Shown: positions 24,001-37,705 of the stretch, piece by piece | Position numbering within the stretch: position 1 is the stretch's first letter | Layout of the letters: each line of letters begins with the position of its first letter | Source of the DNA: Lucifuga dentata | Lineage: Eukaryota > Chordata > Actinopteri > Ophidiiformes > Bythitidae | DNA: 64,000 nucleotides | Assembly (NCBI GenBank): GCA_014773175.1 | Contig: VXCM01000422.1 | Coordinates: forward strand, 4,477-68,476 | Direction of reading: 5' to 3' | Notes under the pieces: generated by a model | Told to the model about the DNA's origin: nothing | The model's database searches: none | What the model saw: only the letters and a program-made list of their open reading frames with translations | Translations under genes and position numbers: made by a program

Positions 24001-27000
24001 TAACGTGGAAGGTGCCACTACTGGGAATCACCGACTCTAAATTAAAGATGTATGTAAGCATGATGCAGATGATGGTAACTGTGTAAAAGCTAAATATGAG
24101 GAATGAATTCTCTAATACCTGCAACATCAAATTCAATCTCCACTGTGACCTTATTGGCCAGAGCAGAGTCTCTGAGTAGTTGATGGGCTTCCTCCAAAGT
24201 GCCATCCTCGGTTGGAATCCCATTAATGGAGAGCAACCTGTCTCCAACCTGCAGAAGGCCACACCTTCACAGAAAGACACATAAAACAGGCTCCAGCTTA
24301 GCAGAGAGCAAAAATAGCATAAAACTTTTTTTTTTTTTTTTTTANTTTTTTTTTTTTTTTTTACACAAACTGTGTGTTCAGAAGAAATGAACATTGAGGA
24401 GGGATTCTCACTGAAGTCATGGAGCAACAGAGATTGTTAAAATTGTTTACCACATAAAACAGATTCCATTTCAACATGAGCGAGTACATCAGACAAGGTA
24501 CAAAAAGACAGGAGCAGCAAGATTGTGTTTTTGTTTTTAAAGAAATGTCGTGCGCCGACACTGTGTCATCAAGTTTAACAAAATGTTACATAGGTCAAAA
24601 GCCATCATTATGATGAAAAATGGCCTCTTGGCTTGATATAATCACAACCTGACTTTATTTACACTTGAAAAATCACCACAGCAATCAAGCGCGTGCATAC
24701 ACTGCATACATATACTGCATACATATAGAGAAAAACGCAAAATCACATATTTAATCAGACCCTTAATTGTTGGGAGTAAAAGAATCGCTGTCAACTATTA
24801 TTAATTCATGAACCACTGCTGCCCATTAACGTTGTATGGATGCTGAGACACCACTGACATCACTACAGGATGTTGAACTTGAGTCACTCCTGAACTACTG
24901 TAGCTGGACTAATTGTATTACCAGACCCAGGGGACATGGCCCTGTGCTTCTGGCACAGCACTGTCGTTAATCTAACAAGACAAGGACAGATACCACAAAC
25001 CTAATCAGGGCTATGTGTTAATTGGTCTATATCATCTTCTTGATCAATACAATGCATACCAACACGGGGGGGNGCTCACTGGCAAAATCAACAGCACACT
25101 TTGTGAAAAATCTACTGGAGAAAACATTCTGATTTGCAAGACTAAGACTCTTTTAAATTGACTCAGTTGCTAAGAGTATCTGTTGATCTTGACATTAGCA
25201 GACTCTCCTACCAAAGAAATCCTCCATTACTATGACCAGAGGTTGACAAGCATAACATTAACACAAGTTAGTAGACATTAGACAACTGCAATTTTAATGC
25301 TCTTGCTTTCAAAAGGCATGCTCGCTGAGACTTAAGGCTAAAATTATTTTTTTTCAGATGTTGCTTTTCCACTTCATTGCTGACTGAATGATTAGGCCTC
25401 AGGTTCAAAACAACTCCCTAGAAAATCATTACCTCTCTGCTGGGCTGTCGGCCTCAATAAAGCGGATGACTGCAGGAGCAGAGAGGGTTTCTGTGGCAAA
25501 AATACCCCCCTGCAGTTGGATCCCAAAACCTGTGAGTGGATCCCCCNGAGAGGGTTTCTGTGGCAAAAATACCCCCCTGCAGTTGGATCCCAAAACCTGT
25601 GAGTGGATCCCCCCTCAGGACAATCTCACTTGTTTCCACATGAAAAACCTGCCCTCCTGGACCAACAGAACTGGATGCCAGAGATACTGAGGGGGAGGGA
25701 GGGAGGGAGAGAGAGAGAGAGAGAGAGACATGAGAGATTAGTAGAGAAGATATAAAATGAAGAGAGGCAGCAAGAGGATGGAAAGGGAATGAGTCAGTCA
25801 TCAGAGTTCACATCAGTTGTGTTATCGGCAGTGATCAGTCAGAACTGTTCACACACTGAGGGGAGGAGGAGGGGTGCAGATGATGGGGCAAGAGGAGGGA
25901 AAGTTGTCATACATGAACTCTTGTGGTCCTTCTTCCTGTTTCTCCTCTTGCCAGTTGAGCTGCGTGGGCTTGTGGGGGCCACTGGGGGGATGGGACAGGG
26001 CAGTGTGTTGCTACTCTGGCTGCTGAAGCCAGAGGTNTGTGGGGGCCACTGGGGGGATGGGACAGGGCAGTGTGTTGCTACTCTGGCTGCTGAAGCCAGA
26101 GGTGGCTGTGGAGGAAGGGGAGAAGCCATCACTCACCAGAGCTGAAATGAGACGTAATACTCCACATATAACCAGCTCTAAGAGCAAAGTGATCACCTGA
26201 CATTTATTCTTGTCCACATACACCACATGCATATGAGAACAGAGACCAAAGAGAAAATGTCTGGGAAATAGATTCATAACTTGCTGAAGAAAAGGTTCCT
26301 ATTATGGTGTCTGGCCAGCAGCAGTGTTGTCAAAAGTGATAACTTACATTTGTAGTGGTCCTGCTGGTTGTGTGGGTGGCTGGGGCTGCTCCAGGTCTTG
26401 CTGTGGCTGGCATGTGGGGGATGGCAGTAGTTGCTACTTTGGTCCCAGTGGTTGTTGCTCTTCTGCACTTTTACTGTATCAATAAAGCAGCAAACACATT
26501 TGTTAAGTAAGCCAGATCCACTAAATGCTATGCATGAAATCATGCTTTCATTTCTGTTTCTTAATTTGTACCACATAATACAGCGCCTAGAGCATGAATC
26601 AGAGCAGAGTAATTGATAGTTAATGTTTTCGTCATGGGACACTGGATTAGATTCTATGGTCTAATTGTGGTTTGATGAGCACCTAAAATCAATCAAGGCA
26701 CATGTAACTGAATATGCTGAATGTGAGAAGCTTACTTTTACTGGCAAGTTTCAGAAAGACTGATTGAAAATTGGAAATCATTTTTATCATTTCATTCCCA
26801 AAAGCAACAAAAGGTGCAAAAAAAGTCAGAACAATATGACTGCTGGGCATGGTGGTGTCAGCAGGAACTGATATTGGCTGTGAAGAGTCATGTAGCTTGA
26901 ACCTTGATTGGGTGCAGCTGAATACTGATTGCTGATAATGCAGATGTATTTCTCTGCATCTGATTGGAAGACTGTTTTGTCTAAATTAGTTTATCTGCTT

Positions 27001-30000
27001 TTGTGGGATTTTTTTAGGCTGTTGACTTTTTCAGCTCTATTTGAAATGGAGAGAACAGTGTTGTCAAATATAGTGCATTTAGTCAAACAGTATGTACTTT
27101 ATGAAGCATTCAAAGGAAAACCCTGACACAAACCTGAATAATTAAACTTTCCTTCAAGGATTCTTGCAGCTAAATTTGTCGCAGAATGTTAAATGTGACA
27201 GTAATCCTTGGTGCTTCATTAGCAGAAGCCTAATCTCTCGCTTCTTACTCTCACGGGTGGAGGATTTGCAGGAAACATGGATGACTACAGTTGTGCCTGG
27301 GATGTTTGCCACAGTATGTAATCAGAACACATGCAGGAGAACCTCTGGCCTTTTTTGGAAAACCTATAATGCTCTGCCTCTGGCGGCTTATGTAAATCTC
27401 AACTCGGGGACATTATCCAAGAAATGGTATTTTCAGTCTACACTAGTGGAAAGAAACATTAACTCCTAATCTCTTAGTGGCTATATCATTCTTGTTAAAT
27501 ACCCAGAGGGGATTATATGAATTGCATCTTATAATCATGCCTTATCCTGGGAGAACAGGAAGCTGTGAAAATGTCATATCATAGCGTAAAAACACCATAT
27601 TCAAGTACTGAATCACTATAAATTTATATTTTGGAAGAGAAAATAAATGCCTATGACTTTATAAAGAACTGCTGGCTGGACTTTACTTTGATTTGAGACA
27701 GTGGATATCAATATATAGGAAATAGTTTGTAAGCAAAGTTCATGTGCATAGTGAAAGGTAATTTGTATGTCTTTGGAACATCAACTTCTTTTAAAGGTGA
27801 TAAATTGATAAAAGACAAATTTATATATGAGAATAAAGAAAATATAAGTAAAACACTGCAGGCTGGAACAGGCAAACATAATGAACAGGAGTCAAAGAAA
27901 GGCTTCAGAAAGCCCAGATAAGACTGAACTACAGCTTGTTTCTCTGTCATGTTCTGTGATTCTCTCTCTGTGTTCCCATGATAAAGAGCCCCTCCAGCTG
28001 CTGACCCAGAAATAATTCTGCAGAACATGGCACGAACATGATCAGTGACAAACGTGTGCGTGTGTGTGTGCACATGGGCATGCAAATGGCTTGTTGGTAT
28101 GCATCAGAGGCAGAGTGTCTACCCAAAGGCAGGAGTGTGGCATGCAGAGTACACACACACATGCACACAGCCTGATTCACAGCACATGGAAGAAGGCAGC
28201 TGGAAGACAGTCAGGCTCTACAGGCTCTGAGCAGCTGTAGGAAGTATAGCTAAGAGCACTCACAATGCATATGTGAAGTAAGAGTCTGTCTATATTTTAC
28301 ACAATCTCCTTTTACACAATCTCCTTATAAAGACACTTATACAGGTAAAAGTTTAAATAATTTAAAGATACATTTTCTCTATTTTCTATATCCTAAACTG
28401 CTTATTCTTGCATCACTCCATGTTCTTTTCTATTCCATGATACAATGACTCATAGAGGCTTAGCGTGTTTGTGGTGTAGTACTGGAAGAAGTCCTCCAAT
28501 CCTTTACTTAAGTGTAACACTTTATAAGCACATCATGTTGAATTTAAACTCTTAATATGCAACAACTGCTGCCATCAAATAAATGTAGTGGAATAGAAAG
28601 TAAATGTAGTCATTTAGTAAATGTAGGTAGAAGTATGAAATACTACATACTCTGGAAAGTCACTGGTACTTTAAAATTGCACCTGAATGCAAGATTTAGC
28701 TACTTTGACACCCTGTTGTTCTACCTGTGTCTTGGGGCCTGATGGGAAGTCTGCTCTGACTGGCTGGGAGAATCTCCAGTTTAACAATGTCAGAAGTGTT
28801 GGCAAATAGCTGGGTGGCCTCCATCAGGGAGCAATGCTCTGCGCTGGTCCCATCTATAGACAGAATGATGTCACCTGTGTGCAATGCTCCACATCTGACA
28901 GGAAGAGGGAGGCAGACTGTGTCAGGCAAGTTATCGTTACGAAAAGTGCAGTAAAATGTGCAAGGTGTGTTTGTTTCACCTTTCCACCACACTGGCTGCC
29001 TTGATCTTGTCAATGATAATGACTTGTTTGCTCCTGTATATCGCTGTGGTGAGGCTAATCCCCAAGCTGGTAGAGGGACCTTTCACTATCTCCACCAGCA
29101 GAGGGCCTGATGCTTGCTGCACTGATTCTGACACAGAAACACACATACACTGGATGTTAGAGGTCAAAGGATAAGTTTATGATGCATCTAAAGTGGGGAG
29201 TCAAACAAGGAAAAGACTTGACAGCAGTGACAGATAAGCAAATATTAACCAGATTCTAGTCAAACTACAACAAAATAAATGTGTGCTACCACTCAAAACT
29301 CAAAAAAATGTGTGCTGAATGTCCATGGTGGCCTGCCCTATTTTACGCAAAGCAGTGCAAACTCTGAGATCATGAAAATCCTTTGTCAAATTGAGGTTAT
29401 AATCTTGTTTTGATTCATTTCATTCATCTTCCTGCTGCAGAGAAATATTTCACTACTTTCTTTCTATCTACGCTGACTCTATGACACATAGAGCACTCTA
29501 TGTGTGAAGATATTTTGGACTTAGAATACGAGCATTCATTGTCCTTTCTGTGATATGTGTGATAGGTGTATTTAAGATCTATTTAATGGATGTGGATGAA
29601 TTGATCTGGTGGAAAAGTTTTGATTTATTTATTTATTTAACCAAATTATAACTTATAACAAAATGGACAAAGAATTGAAGAGCCAATATAAAAACTATAT
29701 TCCAAAAATTACTCTCTATTACTCTCTCTCTCTCTCTCTCTCTCNTCTCTCTATATATATATATATATATATATGTATATTTGATATGTGTAGTGGCAGA
29801 TGACATACAGTATGAGGCATCGTGTCAGCATCAGGAGGGTTCAGGGCATGTTAGGATGGTTCAGACATAAAAACATGTGTCTCATGTCCAACCTTGTTCT
29901 ATTGGGTTCAAGTTAAATAAGTACTCTGCTTGAGCAATGACCTTCTGGTATAGCAAAGTCTTTTTTCTTTAAATCTGAGGACAGACAAAAGAACTTTTTA

Positions 30001-32993
30001 CAAGGGTGTCGTGTGAAGAAATATTCACATGTTGCTGTTTTTTTAAAGCTAGAAATAGATATTAGCCTACACTCAATCTTAAAAAGTGCCCCATATTTGT
30101 TAAAGAATTCACAGCTTTTTGACCCTCAGTCTTAATCAGTTCTATTATATTTAAGTTCCTGATGATGCCTAATGAAGATTTAAAAAACAAGGATTGAGAG
30201 TATTGGCTGAATTGTGAAGAATTCTCCATTTTCATACTCTTCATGACGCAACCCTCCTCTGCTTTCCCTGTCCATCTGAGGAGCTCTATAATAATTTTAA
30301 GTCACTTGTGTTGTTTTGATTTTTTTTGTTTTAAAGCTAAACTGTACAGAAAATCTACATGGAGCAATAGCAGTATCATTTGGCTATACATGGCAATTAC
30401 CTGTTTGTTGGCCACAGTGTATCAACCATCTACCCTTAACTGTTGATGTGCTTTCCTAGTTGACTCCTCTGGTGATGTCTTTAGCACAGACGCTCAGCCA
30501 CATTATTTACCCTCAGAGCAATGCTATTCTACCATGCCTCCACATATTCGCTGTGTGTGTGCTCACCCATGACAGAGACGTCATACTCAATCAGGAACAG
30601 AGCCTCCTGGCCACTCTGCATCAGCACAGTCAAAGCATCAGCGTGCTTCTCTCTGTTTAAGGGCATCCCATCTATGCTCAATACTCTGTCCCCAGCCTTC
30701 ACAGTGCCCTCCCTGTGGGAACAGAGAAGGACAAAATGATAGACCCGCACAAGACGCTCATAGAAGTGTTTAAACACCAGCCACATAAATCACTAAACGA
30801 GTCCACATCAGTTTTCCCTCCCAGGTTAGATGAAGGTAAACATGGTAAACAGTCATTCAGAATTGGATGGTTAATTGTTTTTGTGCCATAGCTGCACAAT
30901 TATTTTGGTGCACTCAGTTTTCACAAGGAAAAGTACTGCATTAGCGTGAGGATGAGCTCTTCCCTCTTCCCTCTTTGCTGTGAAGATAACACTATAAGTA
31001 ACACTTTCATGCAGGGGGGCTGAGCACAGATTCATGTAAAGATCATAATGATCAATGAAATAATTATTATTATAGCTTTATGTCTATGAACAAAATATTT
31101 TCACTGTGTGTGTGGTAAGTAATTATTCAAACATGGCCACAGAAATTATTAGGCCACAGAAAAAAAATACACACACTTCAACACAATACATGCTTGCATG
31201 CACACATACAGTAAGTCAGACAAGCTAACAGACTCACTCATACATGCTCAAAAATAGTAATCTAAGAATACACACAAATAGCTATGCTTCTCCAACCTCC
31301 GAACACACACACACATGCACGCATGTGCACACACTATCCATTTCCTCACCTGTCAGCAGGACCTCCAGGCCTGACATAGGTAACCACCAGAGGACGAGAC
31401 CTGCGCCAATCTTCATGGAAGCCTCCTGAAAAACCCAAATATTGATAATCAAGCAATGTAAAGCACATTGATTTTGGTGATGAATATATATGAAAACATT
31501 CCTTCCATTTACCTCTAAGGACAAACCCGAAGCTGTTACCCTCCTTATGTAAACACACTTCTATAGTTTTGGTTATGACTCCTGAGGGTGTCTGGACTAA
31601 GAACAGAGAGAACATGGCTGAACAGTTTTCTTCCAAAATGATGAATCTGCAGTTTTAAGTCACACCTGTTATCCCACAAGGATTCATTAATTGTCACATA
31701 GCTACACATGAAGTTAAGTACAAGCTATGTAAAAATCTTTGTTTACACAAAACCATCTTGAGCTTCATAAAGGCTGAGTCAATAGAATAAAGTTTAGTGG
31801 AAATAAGAAGCTAAGACAGCAAAAATCATGACATCTCTTTCATTGATTTTAACATTTTCTATCATGGAAGAACTGTATACTCAAAGATAACTGTGGAAGT
31901 CTACCTTTACCTATTAACGTCTTTTTGATTGGATATGGAGGTATACAGTATACTCTATTAAGGGAATGTTCTTCTCAAAAGGCAAAGCTTCATTAAGAAC
32001 ATGCTTTAGACAGAATAACAGGCAATTCTTTAATTGGCTTGACAAAATATAACAGTGCAATTAAGTTGCATAGGGATCAGCTGCACAGGAAGAAGTTAGG
32101 TGTGCTTTATATGGTCAAAATGTTATGAAGTCATGAAGTTATAGTGACACTAAGACAGGACAGGAGAAAGAGGCCAGCATCAAACTTGAGGGTCTCAGCC
32201 CATCTTCACATTATTCCAATCTTAGCATGTGAAGTAGTAAATTATTTCCTACATTTGCAGGAGAAAATGCAAGGCAAGCATTTAAGTGACATCCCATGAG
32301 TGTCCAAGCACTGTCCATGTATGTCTCATCTACTGGGACTGTCATGCATATACACGGAGGTAGTCTCTCCATCTTCAAGACTTCACCTACCGAAAGGAGG
32401 CAGCTCATACTCCACCTCCAGCACAACTCGCTCCCCGATGTTTTTCAGCAGGCTAATAATCTCATCATGGCGAAGCTTTGACAGGTTGATGCCATTCACT
32501 GACTTGATGTAATCTCCCACATTCAGCTGGTCACTCCTGTGGAAAGAGAAGGACACTGTGTCACAGAGATCATCGAAAAGAGACTGACTCAGCTCAACTG
32601 AATGCATGTTGACTCAGAATGTCTCATATATGACATTCTGAGTCATCATGCTGCTCATTGAAAAAGCTAACTAATTAAATAGATGAGATGCTGGGCTGGC
32701 CCTCTCACCTTTGGGCTACTGAGTACTGACAGCAACAGAGAAACATAGCAGACTGATCTGTCATCCAGTCTAGTCTCATCACAGAGCATCACAGCATGAC
32801 TCCCTATCTGCCTGTGTGTCTCCACACAGTAAATCAGCACACACTCCCATAGGAAGACAAGCTGCTTAAAAGAATTAGCACGTCTGTTTAAAACCTCCCT
32901 GGCCTTGAGCCTTGACAAGTGATAGAATATTTTGCCAATACTTTTCAGAGGTGATGTCATTCTCACAAAATTGTGCACATCCCCCCCCCCCCN

Positions 32994-33037
<44 letters not shown>

Positions 33038-33529
33038 ATGCACTGAGAAAGGGGCTACAGTCATAAGTTGCTTCATCATCATAAAATGTGAGCTGAGTTT
33101 TCCTTTTATCTGGGTGATGTAGGGAAAAATGACTTTAGATTTTAATTAAACAATGTTTGAAAGATAAGAAAAAGCCCAGAGGAAAAGTTATATTAAATTA
33201 GTACCACTATAAACTGCATTAAAATTAGTAACTGTTTTAATGTTTTTTTTTTTTTAATTTTATAGAATAAGCAATTAATTAACTGAAAACAATACAAATC
33301 AGTAGATTAATCAGTAATGAAGGAATCAATAGCTGCAGCCTTGAATGAAAAAGCTGACTTCCAAATAGTTATTGAAGGTTTTAGTATAATTCATTTGATC
33401 TCATGGTGGCTTTATATACAAATAAGACCTACTTGGCTATTACTCCCAGTATTAGCATGAGAAGCTGAACAGTCACTCTGACCTCACACCAGGTCAGAAG
33501 TGGTGTAACTACAAAACACGTTTGTGTAT

Positions 33530-33585
<56 letters not shown>

Positions 33586-33590
33586 NATGT

Positions 33591-33639
<49 letters not shown>

Positions 33640-36600
33640 CAGAAAATAACAGGTCCAGACAGCTTGCTGCGGTTGCCAGGTTTTACCCACATCAGACTGC
33701 AGAGATCTCACCTGGCAGCTAGCCCACCTGGCCGCAGATTTGACACTCTGGGCTTTCCGTCTTTATCAGACCCTCCAGAGATGGTGAGGCCGAGGTTGGT
33801 ACCTTCTCTCTTCATTAGGTCCACTGTGGTGACTCCGCGGTACTCCTCTGCTGACAGATAGATACAACACAGGCAACCATCCACAGTCAGCATCGGCACT
33901 GACAGATTCACCCTGTCTGAGAAGCAACATAACACTCTTTCTACATTCTCCATCATTCTTTCTTTTATTTGTTTGAATCTCTCACTCACATGATCTGTCA
34001 TATGAACACATGCTTTTTTAATTTTCTCACTTTCCTTTACTTTTCTTTGTTCCTGTAAATATCTTATTCTCAGTAATAGGAATGAAGAAATTTAATGCAA
34101 AAATTAAAAAGACACTCATTGAAAAATATGTCAGAATCATCCAGTAACAAATTGTAGATGAAAATTAGTTTGACCTTAACTATAATGGATATTTGACATC
34201 AGACATGGCCTCGGTCTCATTCTGTCTGTTGTGTCCACATTGTGCTGCGCTGTGAAATTGTTCAACATGAAGTCCACAGAGACAGACTATTGTGCTTTAG
34301 TACCAATGACAGCATGCCACACAAGCCTATTTTCATGTTATCTAAGCATTTATGAGACATTCAGAGCAACATCAAGTAAAACACAGAAGAGACAAGTCTG
34401 CATGCACACACAGCCAATACTCAGACAATAGAACTCTTCTTCTTTTTCACAACCAGATAAATGAGGCCCAGAAACATGATTTGGACAACAGATAGAAAAC
34501 AAATAAGATCTGATTGTGTTCTACCTGAAAGGCTGCACCTCTGGGAGGAATATGATTGGTCAGTTGACTCCTTACTTCCCTTTGAGTATGGTCCATCATC
34601 TGAGGAGACAGTGGGGAAATATGGAGGCTGACAAAAACACTGTGGCGATAGCTTGGGACTTTACTTTACAGATGAGGGCTACATGAACAAGAACATCCAT
34701 TGCCATTTTACATCATGACAGCTGCCATCACTGTAATGCTTTGAACTGGCAACGTGGAGGCTCTGGAAGGGAAACACATAAACATAAGCCAACATCCACA
34801 TTCATCAGGTATTTGCTAAGCGAAATAGAACAATCAGCCTCAACTAAGGAACCTGTAAGATCCCCATATTGTGTTTCCACGACAACCCTATAGTCAAGAC
34901 TTTAAAGTAGACCTCTCAGTCTACAGCAAAGACCCTTAAAAGCATTAATTTTACTCAAGACTGCACTTGTGGCAAGCTTGATGTATGTGACTACTAAAGC
35001 ATGGGAATTTTCCTGAACGAACAGCATGTGGTTAATGGACTGTTCGTGCATAAAGAGAAAATGATCATTTTCATGTCATTTACAGCAGCTGTTGCAGAAA
35101 GCCACTATTACTAAATATTCAATCTGTTCTGCAGGGAAAATGTTTTTCCTCTCAGTCAGAGCCATTTCTAACACAGCACTGGACTGGCTTCAGAGTAGCA
35201 GAGCTGCTGCCTGGCCATTTGAACCTGAATACGGCGAGCATGTCAGCAGTAATAGTGATAAGGAATCTGACTTGGCACTTCTTTAATCCTGTCCACTCAA
35301 GGTTGATATTTCAGCTATCCAGCACAGTGAACATCAAATTACACACTTAAATAAGAGCTGTGCGTAGACCTCTCTTTGAGGAGGAGAAGGCATGTTACTA
35401 AGTCTTACAAACACAGGTCTTACAATTGAGAGCTTTCAAGTGACTGTTTAATTGCTGCATAGTGAAGATACAGTTTAAATCAAAATTTCTTTTAGTTTAT
35501 TAGTTAGTATTAATTAATTTTTAACAAGGGACAGGCTTCATTAATCAACAGTAAACACATAAATGAGCCTGAGTAAGCCCAGAAGGATCATTTCATCTCT
35601 TGTCGATAGCCAGATGCTAAAGAGGCTCCTAAAAAGAAATCAAACAAGTGCACACATAATAAACAGACAAATCTAATAGCAGAAATAGCCAAATTATAAT
35701 AAATAATAAAGGTCAAGCAAAGCTGGCATTTTGTCTAGCAGTCAGAGTTTAGACTTAGAGAAAATATCTCAGGCTTAAGAGTATATTATGTACACTGAAC
35801 TGGAAAAAATGAGTATGTAAAGAGCATCAAACTCCTGTTCACATCAGGTGTCCACAGCTGTTCAGCTGATGCCTTTAGAAATCCATCAGGCATAGATCAT
35901 TGGTCAAACATTCTCTAACCTTAAACATTTGAGCAGGCCTTGGATATTTGGAATTAAGAAGCTACTTCACCTTTTATTTTTTTGAATACATACAACTGCA
36001 TGTGGGGTTGTAAAGAACATGCTTATACATACTGTGGTAATTCATGTTTTATACACATCCTTGCACAAGTATCTTGTTCAACAGCTTTGAGGAACAAACA
36101 CCCCCACCCCTCCCAGGCACACACACACACACATACATCAAAGACACATAAGGGTGGGCAAAAGCCTTATAATCACACTGGTTCCTGAGGGCCCTTACAG
36201 TCCAGCAGCTGTCATTGCAGTCAAAAGGCAACATTGGCTCTGGGTTACACAGATCCAGCATACTGCACGTGACTGAATGTTTCTGGACCATCAAATTCCC
36301 TGGTGATCCCCCCCTCTGCTTAAAATAACTAGGAATAATAAATTGTCCTAACAGCAAATTAGGAGTGAGATTACACTGATTAATAAACAGCAAAATATGA
36401 AATAACTAGTTAAAAAACGTTCTCCGGAGTGCTGACTTGAAGAGGAAGTTTGTAAATGGCTCAAGGATGAGGTGTTTTGTACAACTGCACAAGCAGAAGA
36501 GCCATAGTATATCACAAGAGCCTTGGAGCATCACACTGACAAAAATAACTTTCTAAGCTGTTGCATAAATAAGCGGTGAGTCAATTAACTCCTGATTTAA

Positions 36601-37669
36601 TTCATGGTGCTGTATTCCATCCCTCTCATATCCAATCAGAATGTAGGTTAAATGTGGGGGTGGCACTGACAATGACAATGGAATCATAATACTATTTTCA
36701 GATATAAAGCTTATTTGTAAGCTGGGCTATGCCAGAACCAGTTTACATTGCTATGTCTGCCCCAAATGTACATGGCGGGATGGTATGCAGAGCTGGTGGT
36801 CCAATGACAAGTAAAATCACGATCACGCCACAATGTGTGAATTGTAGTGTTTACATGAAACATTAAATTTTAAATGTAAATCATACTCCAAAATGTACTT
36901 AATACAAATTTATCATAAAGCTAAGTTAATGGTGAAGTTATGACTCATATGAACTGTATATTTAAGATACAAGCTGCTGTTGACATGCTAGTGAACACTG
37001 TTTGGGTGATCAGTGACCTCTTCCTCCTTGATTCCTTTACTACTACCAAACAGTATGAGCCCTTTGACTCTGGGTTGTAAAGATGAAAGCTCTTACCAAT
37101 GCTGTTCTTGGTATCTCTCCTCAGACCACACAACATGACTGCAGTTTAGTCAGCACAGCCACTCTCAAGAAGTAACCTTGCTGATCTTGTTTGAAGTGAG
37201 TAGAGGTTTCACCTGAGAAAAGAGTAGGTGACCCAAGACACCAGGTCTCACCCACTCACATAAAGCAGGAACACCATCTTTGTTTCTTCATTCCTTTGCC
37301 CTGACTCCTGCATTCCTTTGACCTCCTCTGTTTGTGAAGTCTTCAGCTAGAGGACCAATTCTGATCCTCTTTTCCCCCTGCTATTTAAAATTATCAACAA
37401 AAAAGATTTTACTGTTAAATTATCTTTCCAACTCCTCCAAAATATCAATCACAGAGCTGTGTTGTTGTTGGAAATGTGCTCTTTCCATAAAATCCAAAGC
37501 AGGCAAAGCAGTGATACGTGCCCTTTCCTTGCCATCTTGCTTCTGTTTTTGAAATATTCTTAGTAATTGCTTGTCCTTTTCTAGAGGAATTATCATCCTG
37601 TTCATACACTCATGAGCTCACACATAAACCTTCTCTCACATACACAACTAGAGTGAGTATGTTTGAGCA

Positions 37670-37705
<36 letters not shown>

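Noticed and set aside
33526..33639. Regular repeat with spacers resembling a CRISPR-like array
   Set aside because: It is a plain GT/GA microsatellite duplicated around an assembly N in a vertebrate intron.
37420..37605. Minus-strand open frame (62 codons) with protein-like composition upstream of the alternative grip2 exon
   Set aside because: It ends in a stop, has no donor joining it to grip2 and no recognised family; may be a repeat fragment or chance.
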